Shown: in pieces, positions 1 to 9,078 of the stretch
Layout: each line of letters starts with the position of its first letter
Position numbering within the stretch: the stretch's first letter is position 1
Assembly (NCBI RefSeq): GCF_019703515.2
Contig: NC_059362.1
Location: 24,860,826 to 24,924,825 of the forward strand
Direction: 5' to 3'
Origin: Myxocyprinus asiaticus
Lineage: Eukaryota > Chordata > Actinopteri > Cypriniformes > Catostomidae
DNA: 64,000 bases
Made by a program: the position numbers and the translations under genes
The notes under the pieces: generated by a model
Told to the model about the DNA's origin: nothing
The model's database searches: none
The model's input: the letters and a program-made list of their open reading frames with translations, nothing else

Positions 1-1098
1 GAGCTCTCGAGCGCAGTATCGGAGAGCGGGCTCGTCCAGTCGGAAGCCTCAGCTGGGCTTCTCCCTTCGGGGTCGATCACCCAGTCACAGGCTGATGCGG
101 AGATGACGACATACTTTCCCGGGCAGCCGCGAGCGTCGGTTAGAGTGGATTTCACCGCTCTTCCATGAACCCTCGCGGCTCAGTGATTGGTTCCTGGGCT
201 CGCGGCACCGCTCAAAGCCACGCCCCGCCCCCGTTCCTTTCTTCCCGGAAGTGCATGAAGAGCTGACAAGGTCACGGGAGGCACTTTTTACTGCCCGGTC
301 CCGATCTTTTCAGCTTCCCTGCCCTCACTACCCTCGATGGTGGGGCGGCCAAGGTTTATTCGGCAATCCCCCGGTGGATAAAGGTGCTTGCGGTGCACCT
401 ATGCCAGCAGAGCACTGCCACCTGGCGTGGGTGCCCAAAGCCCCGTCCAAGGCCTGTAGGTATACGTCGTCTCTGACGGCCAAGGCCTACAGTGCCGCTG
501 GACAAGCCGCCTTCCGCCCTGCACGCCATGGCTCTCCTGCAAGTCCGCCAAGGCGCTAAAGGAACTGCATGAGGGTAGTTCCGCCCCGGGATTGATGCAG
601 GAACTGCGCTCGGTGACCGACCTCGCTCTCCGAGCGACGGAGGTCACGGCGCGGTCTCTCGGGCGGACGATGGCCACACTAGTGGTCCAGGTGCGCCACT
701 TTTGGCTCAACCTGGTTGAGATGGGTGAGGCTGACAAGACACGATTCCTTGCTGCCCCCATTTCCCAGGCGGGCCTATTCAGTGACACTGTCGAGGACTT
801 TGCCCAGCAGTTCTCGATGGTAGAGCAGTAGATGGATGCTAGCCAGCATATCATGCCCCGGCGCGGCTCAATATCCCGCACCCCATCTACTCATCGCCAA
901 GGGCATCCCCCTGCGGTGCACTCCAGCGGCAGTCTCCCGCCCCTGAGCGCCCAGCTGTGGCATAAATCCGCCCCCGATGTGACAGTCTCCACGGGTAACG
1001 AGGACAGGCCTCTTCCTCCCCCGTCCCAGGCTGTTCCGGGGGTGGTCACAAGGAGCCAGGTAAGTGCTTCGATGTCCTTAGACTCAGCACGGCCATGA
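1..1098 (+). pseudogene. DIRS ORF1 (gag-like), partial and broken
   Basis: This is the structural, nucleocapsid-like ORF1 of the DIRS element; its 5' end lies outside the window. Frame 1 is open from the first base to about 165. The frame then moves: one stretch at 251-559 carries HEELTRSREALFTARSRS and a second at 592-831 carries ELRSVTDLALRATEVTARS and SQAGLFSDTVEDFAQQF, both resembling fish DIRS Gag proteins I recognise. A one-base frameshift lies near 545. The TAG at 829-831 looks like a CAG-to-TAG change, because the same frame continues to 1,098 as a proline- and arginine-containing tail. No zinc knuckle is seen, as is usual for this group. At least two frameshifts and one nonsense codon make it non-functional. 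Confidence 0.75.
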
Positions 1099-1170
1099 CG
1101 TGGTGTAGCACCTTGAGCTCCGCCCCGCCGCGAGGCCCCACCTGCCGGTACATCCGATGACGTTGTCCCT

Positions 1171-1835
1171 TTGGTCCCCCTTGCGTGGAACTTGGACGCA
1201 TGGCTTGCGCCTTCCAATCCGTCACGAGGGCTGGTCTGGACCGTCCGACTCGGCTGCACGATTCACTTCGCCGGGCATCCGCCCAGGTTCAGCGGTGTCC
1301 ACTTCACCTTGGTGAAAGATGAAAACGCTGCTACCTTGCGCGGAGATCACTACCCTCCTACGGAAGGACGCGATAGAACCTGTCCCTCCAGCCGAGATGA
1401 AGAAAGGGTTTTACAGCCCCTACTTCATCGTACAGAAAAAAGGCGGTGGGTTGCGGCCAATCTTGGACCTGCGAGTACTGAATCGGGCTTTACACAGACT
1501 CCCGTTCAAGATGCTGACGCAAAGATGCATTCTAGCGAGCATCCGGAATCAAGATTGGTTCACGGCGGTAGACCTGAAGCATGCGTACTTTCATGTCTCG
1601 ATCCTTCCTCGACACAGACCCTTCCTGCGGTTCGCATTCGAGGGTCAGGCGTATCAGTACAAAGTCCTCCCTTTTGGCCTGTCCCTGTCTCCTCGCGTCT
1701 TTACGAAGATTGTAGAGGCTGCCCTTGACCCGTTAAGGGAGGTGGGCATTCGCATTCTCAACTATCTCGACGACTGGCTAATCTTAGCTCACTCTCGAGA
1801 CGTGTTATGCGCACACAGGGGCCTGGTGCTCTCAT
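1171..1835 (+). pseudogene. DIRS ORF2 reverse transcriptase, truncated by internal deletion
   Basis: This is an RNA-directed DNA polymerase fragment. Reading starts in frame 1 (VPLAWNLDAWLA, then HPPRFSGVHFT) and moves to frame 2 near 1,340 through a one-base slip. RT blocks then follow in order: FYSPYFIVQKKGGGLRPILD, DWFTAVDLKHAYFHV with the first catalytic aspartate, YKVLPFGLSLSPRVF, and RILNYLDDWLILAHSR with the YxDD box at about 1,760-1,785. The homology to copies B and C stops at about 1,832, shortly after CAHRGLVL, where a deletion joins RT to recombinase. The RT thumb and the whole RNase H domain are absent. This is a confident family call and a clearly dead gene. Confidence 0.88.
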
Positions 1836-1856
1836 ACCTGGAGTGTGAGAGCACCA
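1824..1856. repeat. Perfect 11-bp hairpin at the RT/recombinase deletion junction
   Basis: TGGTGCTCTCA at 1824-1834 is repeated as its exact reverse complement at 1846-1856, with an 11-base loop. It lies exactly where copy A stops matching RT and begins matching recombinase. The right arm looks like filler copied in inverted orientation from the left arm during the deletion event. Confidence 0.85.
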
Positions 1857-1857
1857 G

Positions 1858-2552
1858 TTTGGAGTTGCCGCGCCTCGTTCCCTCATCGGACCTCTGTAGT
1901 TCTTCAGGGTCTACAGAGTGCCCCCTCTGAGCCTTTGCAGTCAGCCGAGCTTAAGGCACTCTCCTTGAAGACTGCCCTCCTGACTGCGCTCACTTCCATC
2001 AAGAGGGTAGGTGACCTGCAAGCGTTCTCTGTCAGCGAAACGGGCCTGGAGTTCGGTCCAGATTACTCTCACGTGATCCTGAGACCCTGACCAGGCTATG
2101 TACCCAAGGTTCCACCACCCCTTTAGGGACTAGGTGGTGAAACTGCAAGTGCTGCCCCAGGAGGAGGCAGACCCAGCCCTGTCATCGCTGTGTCCGGTGC
2201 ATGCATTACGCATCTATTTGGATCGCACGCAGAGCTTTAGAATCTCTGAGCAGCTCTTTGTCTGCTTTTGGTGCACAGTGGAAAGGAAGCGCTGCCTCCA
2301 AGCAGAGGATCGCCCACTGGCGCGTTGACACCATAACTATGGCATATCATGCCGCCCCCGGTAGGGCTACGAGCCCATTCTACCCGTGGTGTAGCGGCTT
2401 CTTGGGCCTTGGCCAGAGGTGCCTCTCTAACAGACATTTGCAGAGCAGCGGGCTGGGCAACACCCAACACCTTTGCAAGGTTCTACAACCTCCGGGTGGA
2501 ACCGGTTTCATCCCAGGTAGTGGCACGCAACAAGCGGATAAGCCCGGGATAG
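1858..2552 (+). pseudogene. DIRS tyrosine recombinase, C-terminal catalytic part, broken
   Basis: This is the catalytic half of the site-specific recombinase that integrates DIRS circles. The box containing the first catalytic arginine is seen as LLTALTSIKRVGDLQAF at about 1,980-2,020. The second box is AHSTRGVAASWA at about 2,370-2,410 (HxxR), followed by ICRAAGW and the nucleophile region NTFARFYNLRVEP at about 2,465-2,500. Between them the frame is broken: TGA at 2,089, TAG near 2,125 and a further shift near 2,200-2,340. Compared with copy C the N-terminal roughly 150 residues are gone, lost in the deletion that also removed RNase H. It is recognisable as the DIRS recombinase but cannot make an active protein. 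Confidence 0.85.
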
Positions 2553-3297
2553 CTGGCCGGGTGTATCACTTGCACATAGCGCCTTCCACCTCCTTTTGAG
2601 CTGAAGACGTGCGCTGTTAATTCCCAGTAGTGTTCACAAAATTTGTTCCCTGGTTGACTTCCTCCGAGCCCTGTGGCAGTCGAGTTTTCGGAGAGACTCG
2701 CTGCCGGCCCAGTACACGCGCTAACCAAGAGTCTGGTTCTGGGGTAGGTGCTCCGCATGTGGCGGTTCCCTGTAAGGCTAACCCCATGCGATCTATATCT
2801 TCCGCTAATTCGTTTCCCTGCTGGCAAACTGCGTCTTCCTTGGGCAGAGCCCCTCTGCCCCAGTCTCCATGTTGTAGTAACTCCTCCCCCATTGGGCAGG
2901 ATCTACCTTGAAGGCTCTCCACATGGTTGGAAAGACCATGTAACGTATTCTTCCACTTAAATATCCCGCCCTCTCTTGGGGCGAGGTGTGGTCTCTCCGC
3001 GGTGTCCTCCCCTTGGGAGGGCACCTCCCGACTAGACCTGGTGGCCCAGTCGGATAATCCCCCTTCTTTTTTAGGGAGTGGAGAAAGAGAAGGGGAAAAA
3101 AGGCCATGACTGGGTTAAGCCTGTCTCTATCTTTGGGTAGTCGACTTGTCCCCAAAAAGGGCCGTTCGACACTCAAAACTGTGTTGGGGGAGGTTACGTG
3201 TCGACCTGGTGTGCTGGCTATGAGGCACACAGCAAGTCTGCCCACCACACACCACCAGTTCACGTAACACAGTTCAGCCTTGTGGCGTTTTGTATAG
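2553..3297 (+). other. DIRS copy A 3' noncoding region
   Basis: There is no coding potential beyond short shadow frames. The stretch is nearly the same as 8,352-9,078 in copy C, with small indels, and it diverges from but remains alignable to the reverse complement of about 3,700-4,190 in copy B. That identifies it as the untranslated 3' part of this DIRS family. Confidence 0.8.
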
Positions 3298-3688
3298 GGA
3301 CCCCTAGTGTCACTACATCGACACCAATGTCGAGTGAGTGACAGAAGGGGAACGTCATGGTTACTGGTGTAACCTCCGTTCCCTGATGGAGGGAACGAGA
3401 CTTTGGTCCCTCCTGCCACAACGCTGAACTACCCGCTGAAATGGCCGGACCTTATATCGGCTCCTCAGCGTAAAACCTGAATGAGTGGTTGCATACCAGC
3501 TCCTTTTATACCCGTATGTTCGGGGGAATGGCATGCAAATACCACTCGCCAATTTTCATTGGCCTTTTATCAAAGACCAGAGGTGTCTCGGGCTCCCAAG
3601 AGTGACCCCTAGTGTCACTACATCGACACCAACATCTCGTTCCCTCCATCAGGGAACGGAGGTTACACCAGTAACCATGACGTTTTCT
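3298..3688. repeat. DIRS terminal segment bounded by 49-bp inverted repeats
   Basis: The 49 bases at 3350-3398, containing GGTTACTGGTGTAACC, recur as a reverse complement at 3640-3688. A second motif, GACCCCTAGTGTCACTACAT, occurs in direct orientation near 3299 and near 3604. I recognise this as a common fish DIRS terminus, though I cannot search for it here. Because it ends in matching inverted repeats, it serves as the 3' end of copy A read rightwards and of copy B read leftwards. Confidence 0.75.
3502..3563 (-). promoter_or_regulatory. Candidate DIRS promoter in the terminal segment, leftward
   Basis: On the minus strand a TATA box reads TATAAAAGG at 3510-3502. About 40-50 bases upstream of it is an inverted CCAAT pair, GCCAATTTTCATTGGC near 3,549-3,563. 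DIRS left terminal repeats carry the promoter, and the right repeat is an inverted copy of it. This would therefore be an antisense promoter relative to copy A. Function is inferred from motif spacing only. Confidence 0.5.
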
Positions 3689-4255
3689 CTCCACAGAGTA
3701 TTCAGTTATTCGGCTGGGGCCATTTTAAAGCTCAATATATGTGCCGGGGAAGGTGTTCTTTTCCTATCCTATTCTTTCAGGGGAAAAGACAACGTGGAGA
3801 CCACATCCTGCCCGGAGGGGAGGTAACATGTGGCAAGCACGTCATGTGGGCTCAGAGCCGCACATGGAAGAGGCGCGGTGGTAGGTCCTGCCTGAAGTGG
3901 AGGAGCTCTACAAACATGGCGACCGGGACAGAGAGGGCTCTGTCGAAGGGAGACACAGGTCTGCCAACAGGGATATCGTACTGCGGAAAATACATCACAG
4001 GGGGTTACCGGAGTAACCAGCACCTGTGGAGCACATACCTCAGTAAGGGCATATTAGCACACATACTGGTTCCGGCTGTGAATTCCTCCGCTGAATTCGT
4101 GAGCCACAGGGCTTGGGAGGAAGGACATCCAGGGTTCACGGGTTCGTGAACTCGCATGGGAAAAGAAGCGCACATCTTCACCTCTTTGGAGGGGAAAGGC
4201 GCTGTACACAAGTGATACACCCGGCCAGCTGTCTGTATTCCCGAACTTACCTGTT

Positions 4256-5506
4256 CATACCTGACAGAACATGGGACGAAACCGGCTCAACCCGGAGACT
4301 GTAAAATCTCACGATGGTATTGGGTGTCACCCAGCCTGCTGCCTTACAGATGCCTGCTAGAGAGGTGCCATGGGCCAGTGCCCATGAGGATGCCAGACTC
4401 CTTGTGGAGTGTGCTCGTTTTCCCGGAGGGGCGGGAATGGCCTGGGCCTGGTATGCCATAGATGGCATGTGATCCAAGTAGATGTGCAAAGTATGCACTG
4501 GACACAGCAATGACAGGGCTGGGTCCTCCTCCTCCTGAGGCAGTGCTTGCAGGTTCACCACCTTATCCCTGAAGGGGGTTGTGGGAACCTTGGGCACATA
4601 GCACGGCCGGGGTCTCAGGATTACATGAGAGTCACCCGGACTGAACTCCAGGCAGGTATTGCTGACAGAGAACTCTTGCAGGTCCCCGACCCTCTTGAGG
4701 GAGGTGAGCGCAATCAGGAGGGCTGTCTTCAAGGAGAGGGCTTTCAAATCGACTGACTCTAGCAGCTCAAAGAGGGTTCAGTGAAGGCCCAGGAGGACCA
4801 CGGAGAGATCCCATGAGGGGAACAGGCATGGCCTAGGAGGCTTCAGCCTCTGGGCGCCTCTCAGGAATCTGATGATCAGGTCATACTTCCCTAAGGATTT
4901 ACCGTCCACTGTATTGTGATGTGCCGCTATGGTGGCCACATACACCTTCAATGTGGAAGGGGACAGCCATTCCTCCAGCCTCTCCTGCAAGAAGGAAAGC
5001 ACTGACCCGACTGTGCATTTCTGAGGGTCTTCAGCTCGGGAAGAAAACCAATTTGTGAACCGACGTCACTTCAGGGTATAAAGCTGCCTCGTGGAGGGAG
5101 CTCTGGCCTGAGTGATCGTGCCTACCACTGCTGGTGGTAGGCCACTTAGGTCTTCCGCGTCCTGTCCAAGGGCCAGACATGGAGGTTTCAGATTTCTGGG
5201 CGCAGGTGCCAGATGGTGCCCCATCCCTGTGAAAGAAGGTCCTTCCTCAGGGGAATTCACCAAGGAGGGGCTGTCACAAGGAGCGTGAGGTCTGAGAACA
5301 AAGTCTGGGTAGGCCAATATGGGGCCACGAGGGTGACCTGCTCCTCGTCCTCCCTGACCTTGCACAGGGTCTGTGCAAGTAGACTCACTGGGGAAACGCA
5401 TACTTGCGCAGCCCCTGGGGTCAGCTGTGTGCCAGCACGTCTGGGCCGAAGGGGGCCCCCATCGGAGAATACCAGAGCGGGCAGTGGGAGGTTTCTCGGG
5501 AGGCAA
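4256..5506 (-). pseudogene. DIRS tyrosine recombinase (copy B), broken
   Basis: The recombinase reads leftwards from about 5,500. The N-terminal part, with PPAVVGTITQARAPSTRQLY at about 5,100, precedes a core-binding region with LSPSTLKVYVATIAAHH at about 4,915-4,970. The catalytic domain then shows ALTSLKRVGDLQEF (first arginine), KRAHSTRSLASSWALAHG (HxxR) and NTIVRFYSLRVEPV (tyrosine). All the catalytic positions I can place are present. The gene is interrupted by stops near 4,750-4,775 and 5,003-5,065, and segments change frame. It is the same family as the copies at 1,858-2,552 and 7,192-8,351, and inactive. Confidence 0.85.
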
Positions 5507-6213
5507 ATAGGTCTACTTGTGCTTTGCCGAACCGACTCCAAATCAGCTGGACCACCTGGGGGTGGAGTCTTCACTCTCCCCTGAGCATCATCTGCCACGA
5601 CAGCGCATCCGCTGTGGTGTTGAGGTTGCCCGGGATGTGATTGGCCCGCAGCGACCTCAGGCCTCGCAATGTGTGCCGCGGCGCCATGCCCATCTCGGGA
5701 CTTGAGTCTGAAGCCAGTGCTGAAGCGGCTCATATGCATCAACCCTAGTGGTGTGACCGGCGCCGAGGATGCCATATCCCCCTGGAGCCTCTGAAAGTGT
5801 TTCAGTGGAACCGCTGTTCTCTGCTTGAACGACTTCAGGCAGTTCAGCACCGACCATGCGCGCTCGCTCGTGAGGCACACTATCATCGAGACTGAGTCTA
5901 ACTCCATGCCGAGAAAAGAGATGCTCTGAACTGGGAGAGCTTGCTCTTTTCCCAGTTGACCCGAAGCCCTGGCCGGCTGAGTTGCCTGAGCATGAGGTCC
6001 CTGTGTGCGCATAGCAACTCTCGAGAGTGAGCTAGAATCAGCCAGTCGTCGAGGTAGTTGAGTATGCGGACACCCACTTCCCTTAACATGGCAAGAGCTG
6101 CCTCTGTGACTTTCATGAAGACGCAAGGGGACAGGGACAGGCCGAAGGGGAGGACCTTGTACTGATATGCCCAGCCTTACAAAGCAAACCGTAGGAAGGG
6201 TCTGTGTTGAGGT
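5257..6213 (-). pseudogene. DIRS RT/RNase H fragment (copy B), RNase H core deleted
   Basis: From 6,213 leftwards the frame begins in the RT palm and carries RILNYLDDWLILAHSR at about 6,010-6,065, then the connection with GLRVNWEKSKL. The RNase H lead-in follows (MELDSVS at about 5,905, then LKSFKQRTAVPLKHFQ). Near 5,675 the sequence jumps from the segment matching PRWAW in copy C to the segment matching HIPGNLNTTAD. About 390 bases that hold the RNase H catalytic TDAS, glutamate and RTDN positions are therefore missing. The remaining C-terminal part overlaps the start of the recombinase in another frame, as in other DIRS elements. Confidence 0.82.
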
Positions 6214-6215
6214 AG

Positions 6216-7348
6216 AAGGAGTTGGACTCAGTCTCCTTGATGCACGCGAGTGCGTCCAGTCGGAGCTGGCCTGATTGAAGGCGTTTAAACAGAAAACAGC
6301 GGTTTCACTGAAACTTTTTCAGAGGCTCCTGGGGCATATGGCATCCTCGGCAGTGGCCACCCCGCTCGGGTTGATGCATATGAGGCCGCTTCAGCACTGG
6401 CTCCAGACTCGAGTCCCGAGATGGGCATGGCACCACGGGACATATCGTGTGGAAATCACACCAGTCTGTCGCCGTCTTATCAGCCCTTGGACCAACCTCT
6501 CGTTTCTATGGGCAGGTGTTCCTTTAGAACTGGTCTCCAGGCGCATCGTGGTCATGACAGATGCCTCCAAAACGGGTTGGGGTGCTGTTTGCAATGGGCA
6601 CGCAGCCGCCGGCCTCTGGACGGGTCCGCGACTGCATTGACACATCAAGTGCCTCGAGTTGTTGGCAATCCTGCTCGCCCTGCGGAGGTTCCGGCCGTTG
6701 ATCCAGGGCAAGCACGTGTTAGTTCGGACAGACAACATGGCAACGGTAGCATATGTCAACTGCCAAGGCGGTCTATGCTCTCGTTGTATGTCACAACTCG
6801 CCCGCTGTCTCCTCCTCTGGAGTCAGCAGCACTTCAAATCGCTGCGAGCCACTCACATCCCGGGCAACCTCAACACTACAGCGGACGTGCTGTCACGGCA
6901 GGTTACCCTCAGGGGAGAGTGGAGACTCCACCCTCAGGTGGTCCAGCTGATTTGGAGTCGATTCGGACGGGCACAGGTGGACCTGTTCGCCTCCCAAGAA
7001 TCCTCCCACTGCCCGCTCTGGTATGCCCTCACCGAGGCTCCCCTTGGCATAGACACGCTGGCACACAGCTGGCCACCTGGCCTATGCAAATATGCATTTC
7101 CCCCAGTGAGCCTGCTTGCACAGACCCTGTGCAAGGTCAGGGAGGATGAGGAGCAGGTCGTCCTGGTAGGACCCTACTGGCCCACCCAGACATGGTTCTC
7201 GGACCTCACGCTCCTTGCGACAGCTCCCCCCTGGCGAATTCCCCTGAGGAAGGACCTTCTTTCCCAGGGACGGGGCACCCTCTGGCACCCGTGCCCAGAC
7301 CTCTGGAATCTCCATGTCTGGCCCCTGGACGGGACGCGGAAGACCTAA
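6216..7348 (+). pseudogene. DIRS RNase H domain and ORF2 C-terminus (copy C)
   Basis: This part of ORF2 degrades the RNA strand of the RNA-DNA hybrid. The frame runs from about 6,275 and is interrupted by a single TGA at 6,638-6,640 (likely TGG to TGA), continuing in frame to 7,348. RNase H residues can be read in order: VMTDASKTGWGAV (first aspartate, about 6,555), CLELLAILLALRRF (glutamate, about 6,655), VRTDNMATVAYVN (second aspartate, about 6,725) and GNLNTTADVLSR (last aspartate, about 6,870). The C-terminal 150 residues overlap the start of the recombinase frame, the usual DIRS arrangement of overlapping ORFs. RT is missing, so it is not functional alone. Confidence 0.88.
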
Positions 7349-8351
7349 GCAGCCTACCACCCGCAGTGGTAGACACGATCACTCAGGCTAGGGCCCCCTC
7401 TACAAGGTGCCTGTATGCCTTTAAGTGGCGTCTGTTCGCTAAGTGGTGTTCTTCCCGACGGGAAGACCCCCAGAGATGCGCAGTCGGATTAGTGCTTTCT
7501 TTCCTGAAGGAGAGGTTGGAAAGGAGGCTGTCCCCTTCCACCTTGAAGGTGTACGTTGCCGCCATAGCAGCACATCATGACGCAGTCGACGGTAAGTCCT
7601 TAGGGAAGCACGACCTGATCATCAGGTTCCTAAGAGGCGCCAGGAGGCTGAGTCCCTCCAGACCGCGCCTCGTTCCATCATGGGACCTCTCTGTAGTTCT
7701 TCATGGTCTACAGAGAGCCCCCTTTCAGCCTTTGCAGTCAGCCAAGCTTAAGGCACTCTCCTTGAAGACTGCCCTCCTGACTGCGCTCACTTCCATCAAG
7801 AGGGTAGGTGACCTGCAAGCGTTCTATGTCAGCGAAACGTGTCTGGAGTTCGGTCCGGGTTACACTCACGTGATCCTGAGACCCCAACCGGGCTATGTGC
7901 CCAAGGTTCCACCACCCCTTTTAGGGACCAGGTGATGAACCTGCAAGCGCTGTCCCAGGAGGAGGCAGACCCAGCCCTGTCATTGCTGTGTCCGGTGCGC
8001 GCTTTACGCATCTATATGGATCGCACGCAGAGCTTTAGAATCTCTGAGCAGCTCTTTGTCTGCTTTGGTGCACAGTGGAAAGGAAGCACTTTCTCCAAGT
8101 AGAGGATCGCCCACTGGCTCACTGACGCCATAACTATGGCATAACTCACTCAGGACATGCCGCCGCCGGCAGGGCTACAAGCCCATTCTACCAGGGGTGT
8201 AGCGGCTTCCTGGGCCCTGGCCAGAGGTGCCTCTCTAACAGACATTTGCAGAGCAGCGGGCTGGGCAACACCCAACACCTTTGCAAGGTTTTACAACCTA
8301 CGGGTGGAACCGGTTTCGTCCCAGGTAGTGGCACGCAACATAAGCGGATAA
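7192..8351 (+). pseudogene. DIRS tyrosine recombinase (copy C), nearly intact
   Basis: This is the integrating recombinase of the element, about 385 codons long. The N-terminal core-binding region includes SLPPAVVDTITQARAPSTR and LSPSTLKVYVAAIAAHHDAV. The catalytic domain includes LLTALTSIKRVGDLQAF (first arginine), QAHSTRGVAASWALARG (HxxR), ICRAAGW and NTFARFYNLRVEP (tyrosine). Only two lesions are seen: a one-base frameshift in the run CCCCTTTTAGGG near 7,920 and a TAG at 8,101-8,103, after which the same frame continues. The start overlaps ORF2 by about 157 bases in a different frame. The low lesion count suggests this is the youngest copy, or was the least decayed source. Confidence 0.88.
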
Positions 8352-9078
8352 GCCCGGGATAGCTGGCCGGGTGTATTGCTTGCACATAGCGTATTCCACC
8401 TCCTTTTGAGCTGAAGATGTGCGCCATTAATTTCCAGTAGTGTTCACAAACTTTTTCCCTGGTTGACTTCCTCGAGCCCTGTGGCAGTCGAGTTTTCGGA
8501 GAGACTCGCTGCCGGCCCAGTACACGTACTAACTAAGAGTCCTGTTCTGGGGTAGGTGCTCTGCATGTGGCGGTTCCCTGTAAGGCTAACCCCATGCGAT
8601 ATATGTCTTCCGCTAGTTCATTTCACTGTTGGCAAACTGCGTCTTCCTAGGGCAGAGCCCCTCTGCCTCAGTCTCCATGTTTGTAGTAACTCCTCCCCCA
8701 TTGGGTAGGATCTACCTTGAAGACTTTCCACATTGTCGAAAGACCATGTGACGTATTTTTCCACTTAAATATCCCCCCCACCTCTTTGGGCGAGGTGTGG
8801 TCTCCGCGGTGTCTTCCCCTTGGGAGGGACACCCCCCAACTAGACCTGGTGGCCCAGTCGGATAATCCCCCTTCTTTTTCATGGAGTGGAAAAAGAGAAT
8901 TGGAAAAGAAGCCACGACTGGGTTAAGCCTGTCTCTTTTGGGTAGTCGACTTGTCCCCAAAGGGCCGTTCGACACTCATAACTATGTTGGGGAGGTTACG
9001 TGTCGACCTGGTGTTCTGGCTATGAGGCACACAGTAGTCTTCCCACCACACACCGCCAGTTCACGTAACACAGTTCAG
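8352..9078 (+). other. DIRS copy C 3' noncoding region
   Basis: This is a near-identical counterpart of 2,553-3,297 with scattered substitutions and small indels. The match ends at CAGTTCAGCC near 9,070-9,078; the terminal segment present in copy A is absent. No gene is seen. Confidence 0.78.

Larger units (their letters stand above)
1..3688 (+). mobile_element. DIRS-type retrotransposon, copy A (left end outside window, internally deleted)
   Basis: This is a tyrosine-recombinase retrotransposon of the DIRS order, read on the plus strand. In order it shows a gag-like frame, a reverse transcriptase with the YLDD active site, and a C-terminal tyrosine-recombinase domain. A 3' noncoding region and a terminal segment bounded by inverted 49-bp repeats follow. 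DIRS elements insert by recombinase rather than integrase, and no target duplication is seen. The RNase H region and the N-terminal part of the recombinase are missing because RT is joined directly to late recombinase sequence near 1,835-1,858. Frameshifts and stops in every frame mean the copy is dead. The sequence is markedly GC-richer than the DNA right of 9,080. Family assignment rests on recognised domains and gene order and is firm; the species-level subfamily is not. Confidence 0.9.
3689..6213 (-). mobile_element. DIRS-type retrotransposon, copy B, inverted and truncated
   Basis: Read on the minus strand this copy begins abruptly inside RT at 6,213. It continues through an RNase H remnant, a tyrosine recombinase and 3' noncoding sequence, and ends at the terminal segment it shares with copy A. 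It is more divergent from A and C than they are from each other, as seen in the recombinase wording and the 3' noncoding region. The gag gene and the front half of RT are missing. About 390 bases are also missing inside RNase H relative to copy C. The right boundary abuts copy C head to head. Confidence 0.85.
6216..9078 (+). mobile_element. DIRS-type retrotransposon, copy C, 5'-truncated
   Basis: The copy starts at GGAGTTGGACTCAGTC (6,216), which matches the RNase H lead-in of copy B, so gag and RT are absent. RNase H, the overlapping recombinase and the 3' noncoding region are present. It ends at about 9,078, where copy A would continue into the terminal segment and copy C instead runs into unrelated AT-rich DNA. 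It is the best preserved of the three copies in its coding part. Confidence 0.88.

Noticed and set aside
399..1259. Minus-strand open frames across copy A (399-881, 891-1,259)
   Set aside because: They are shadows of the GC-rich gag region on the plus strand and have no protein-family features.
5213..5705. Plus-strand frames inside DIRS copy B
   Set aside because: The minus strand carries recognisable recombinase and RNase H; the plus frames are antisense shadows.
6421..7149. A 242-codon frame overlapping RNase H in copy C
   Set aside because: RNase H motifs lie in another frame (6,275-7,348). This one has only low-complexity, proline- and arginine-rich sequence.
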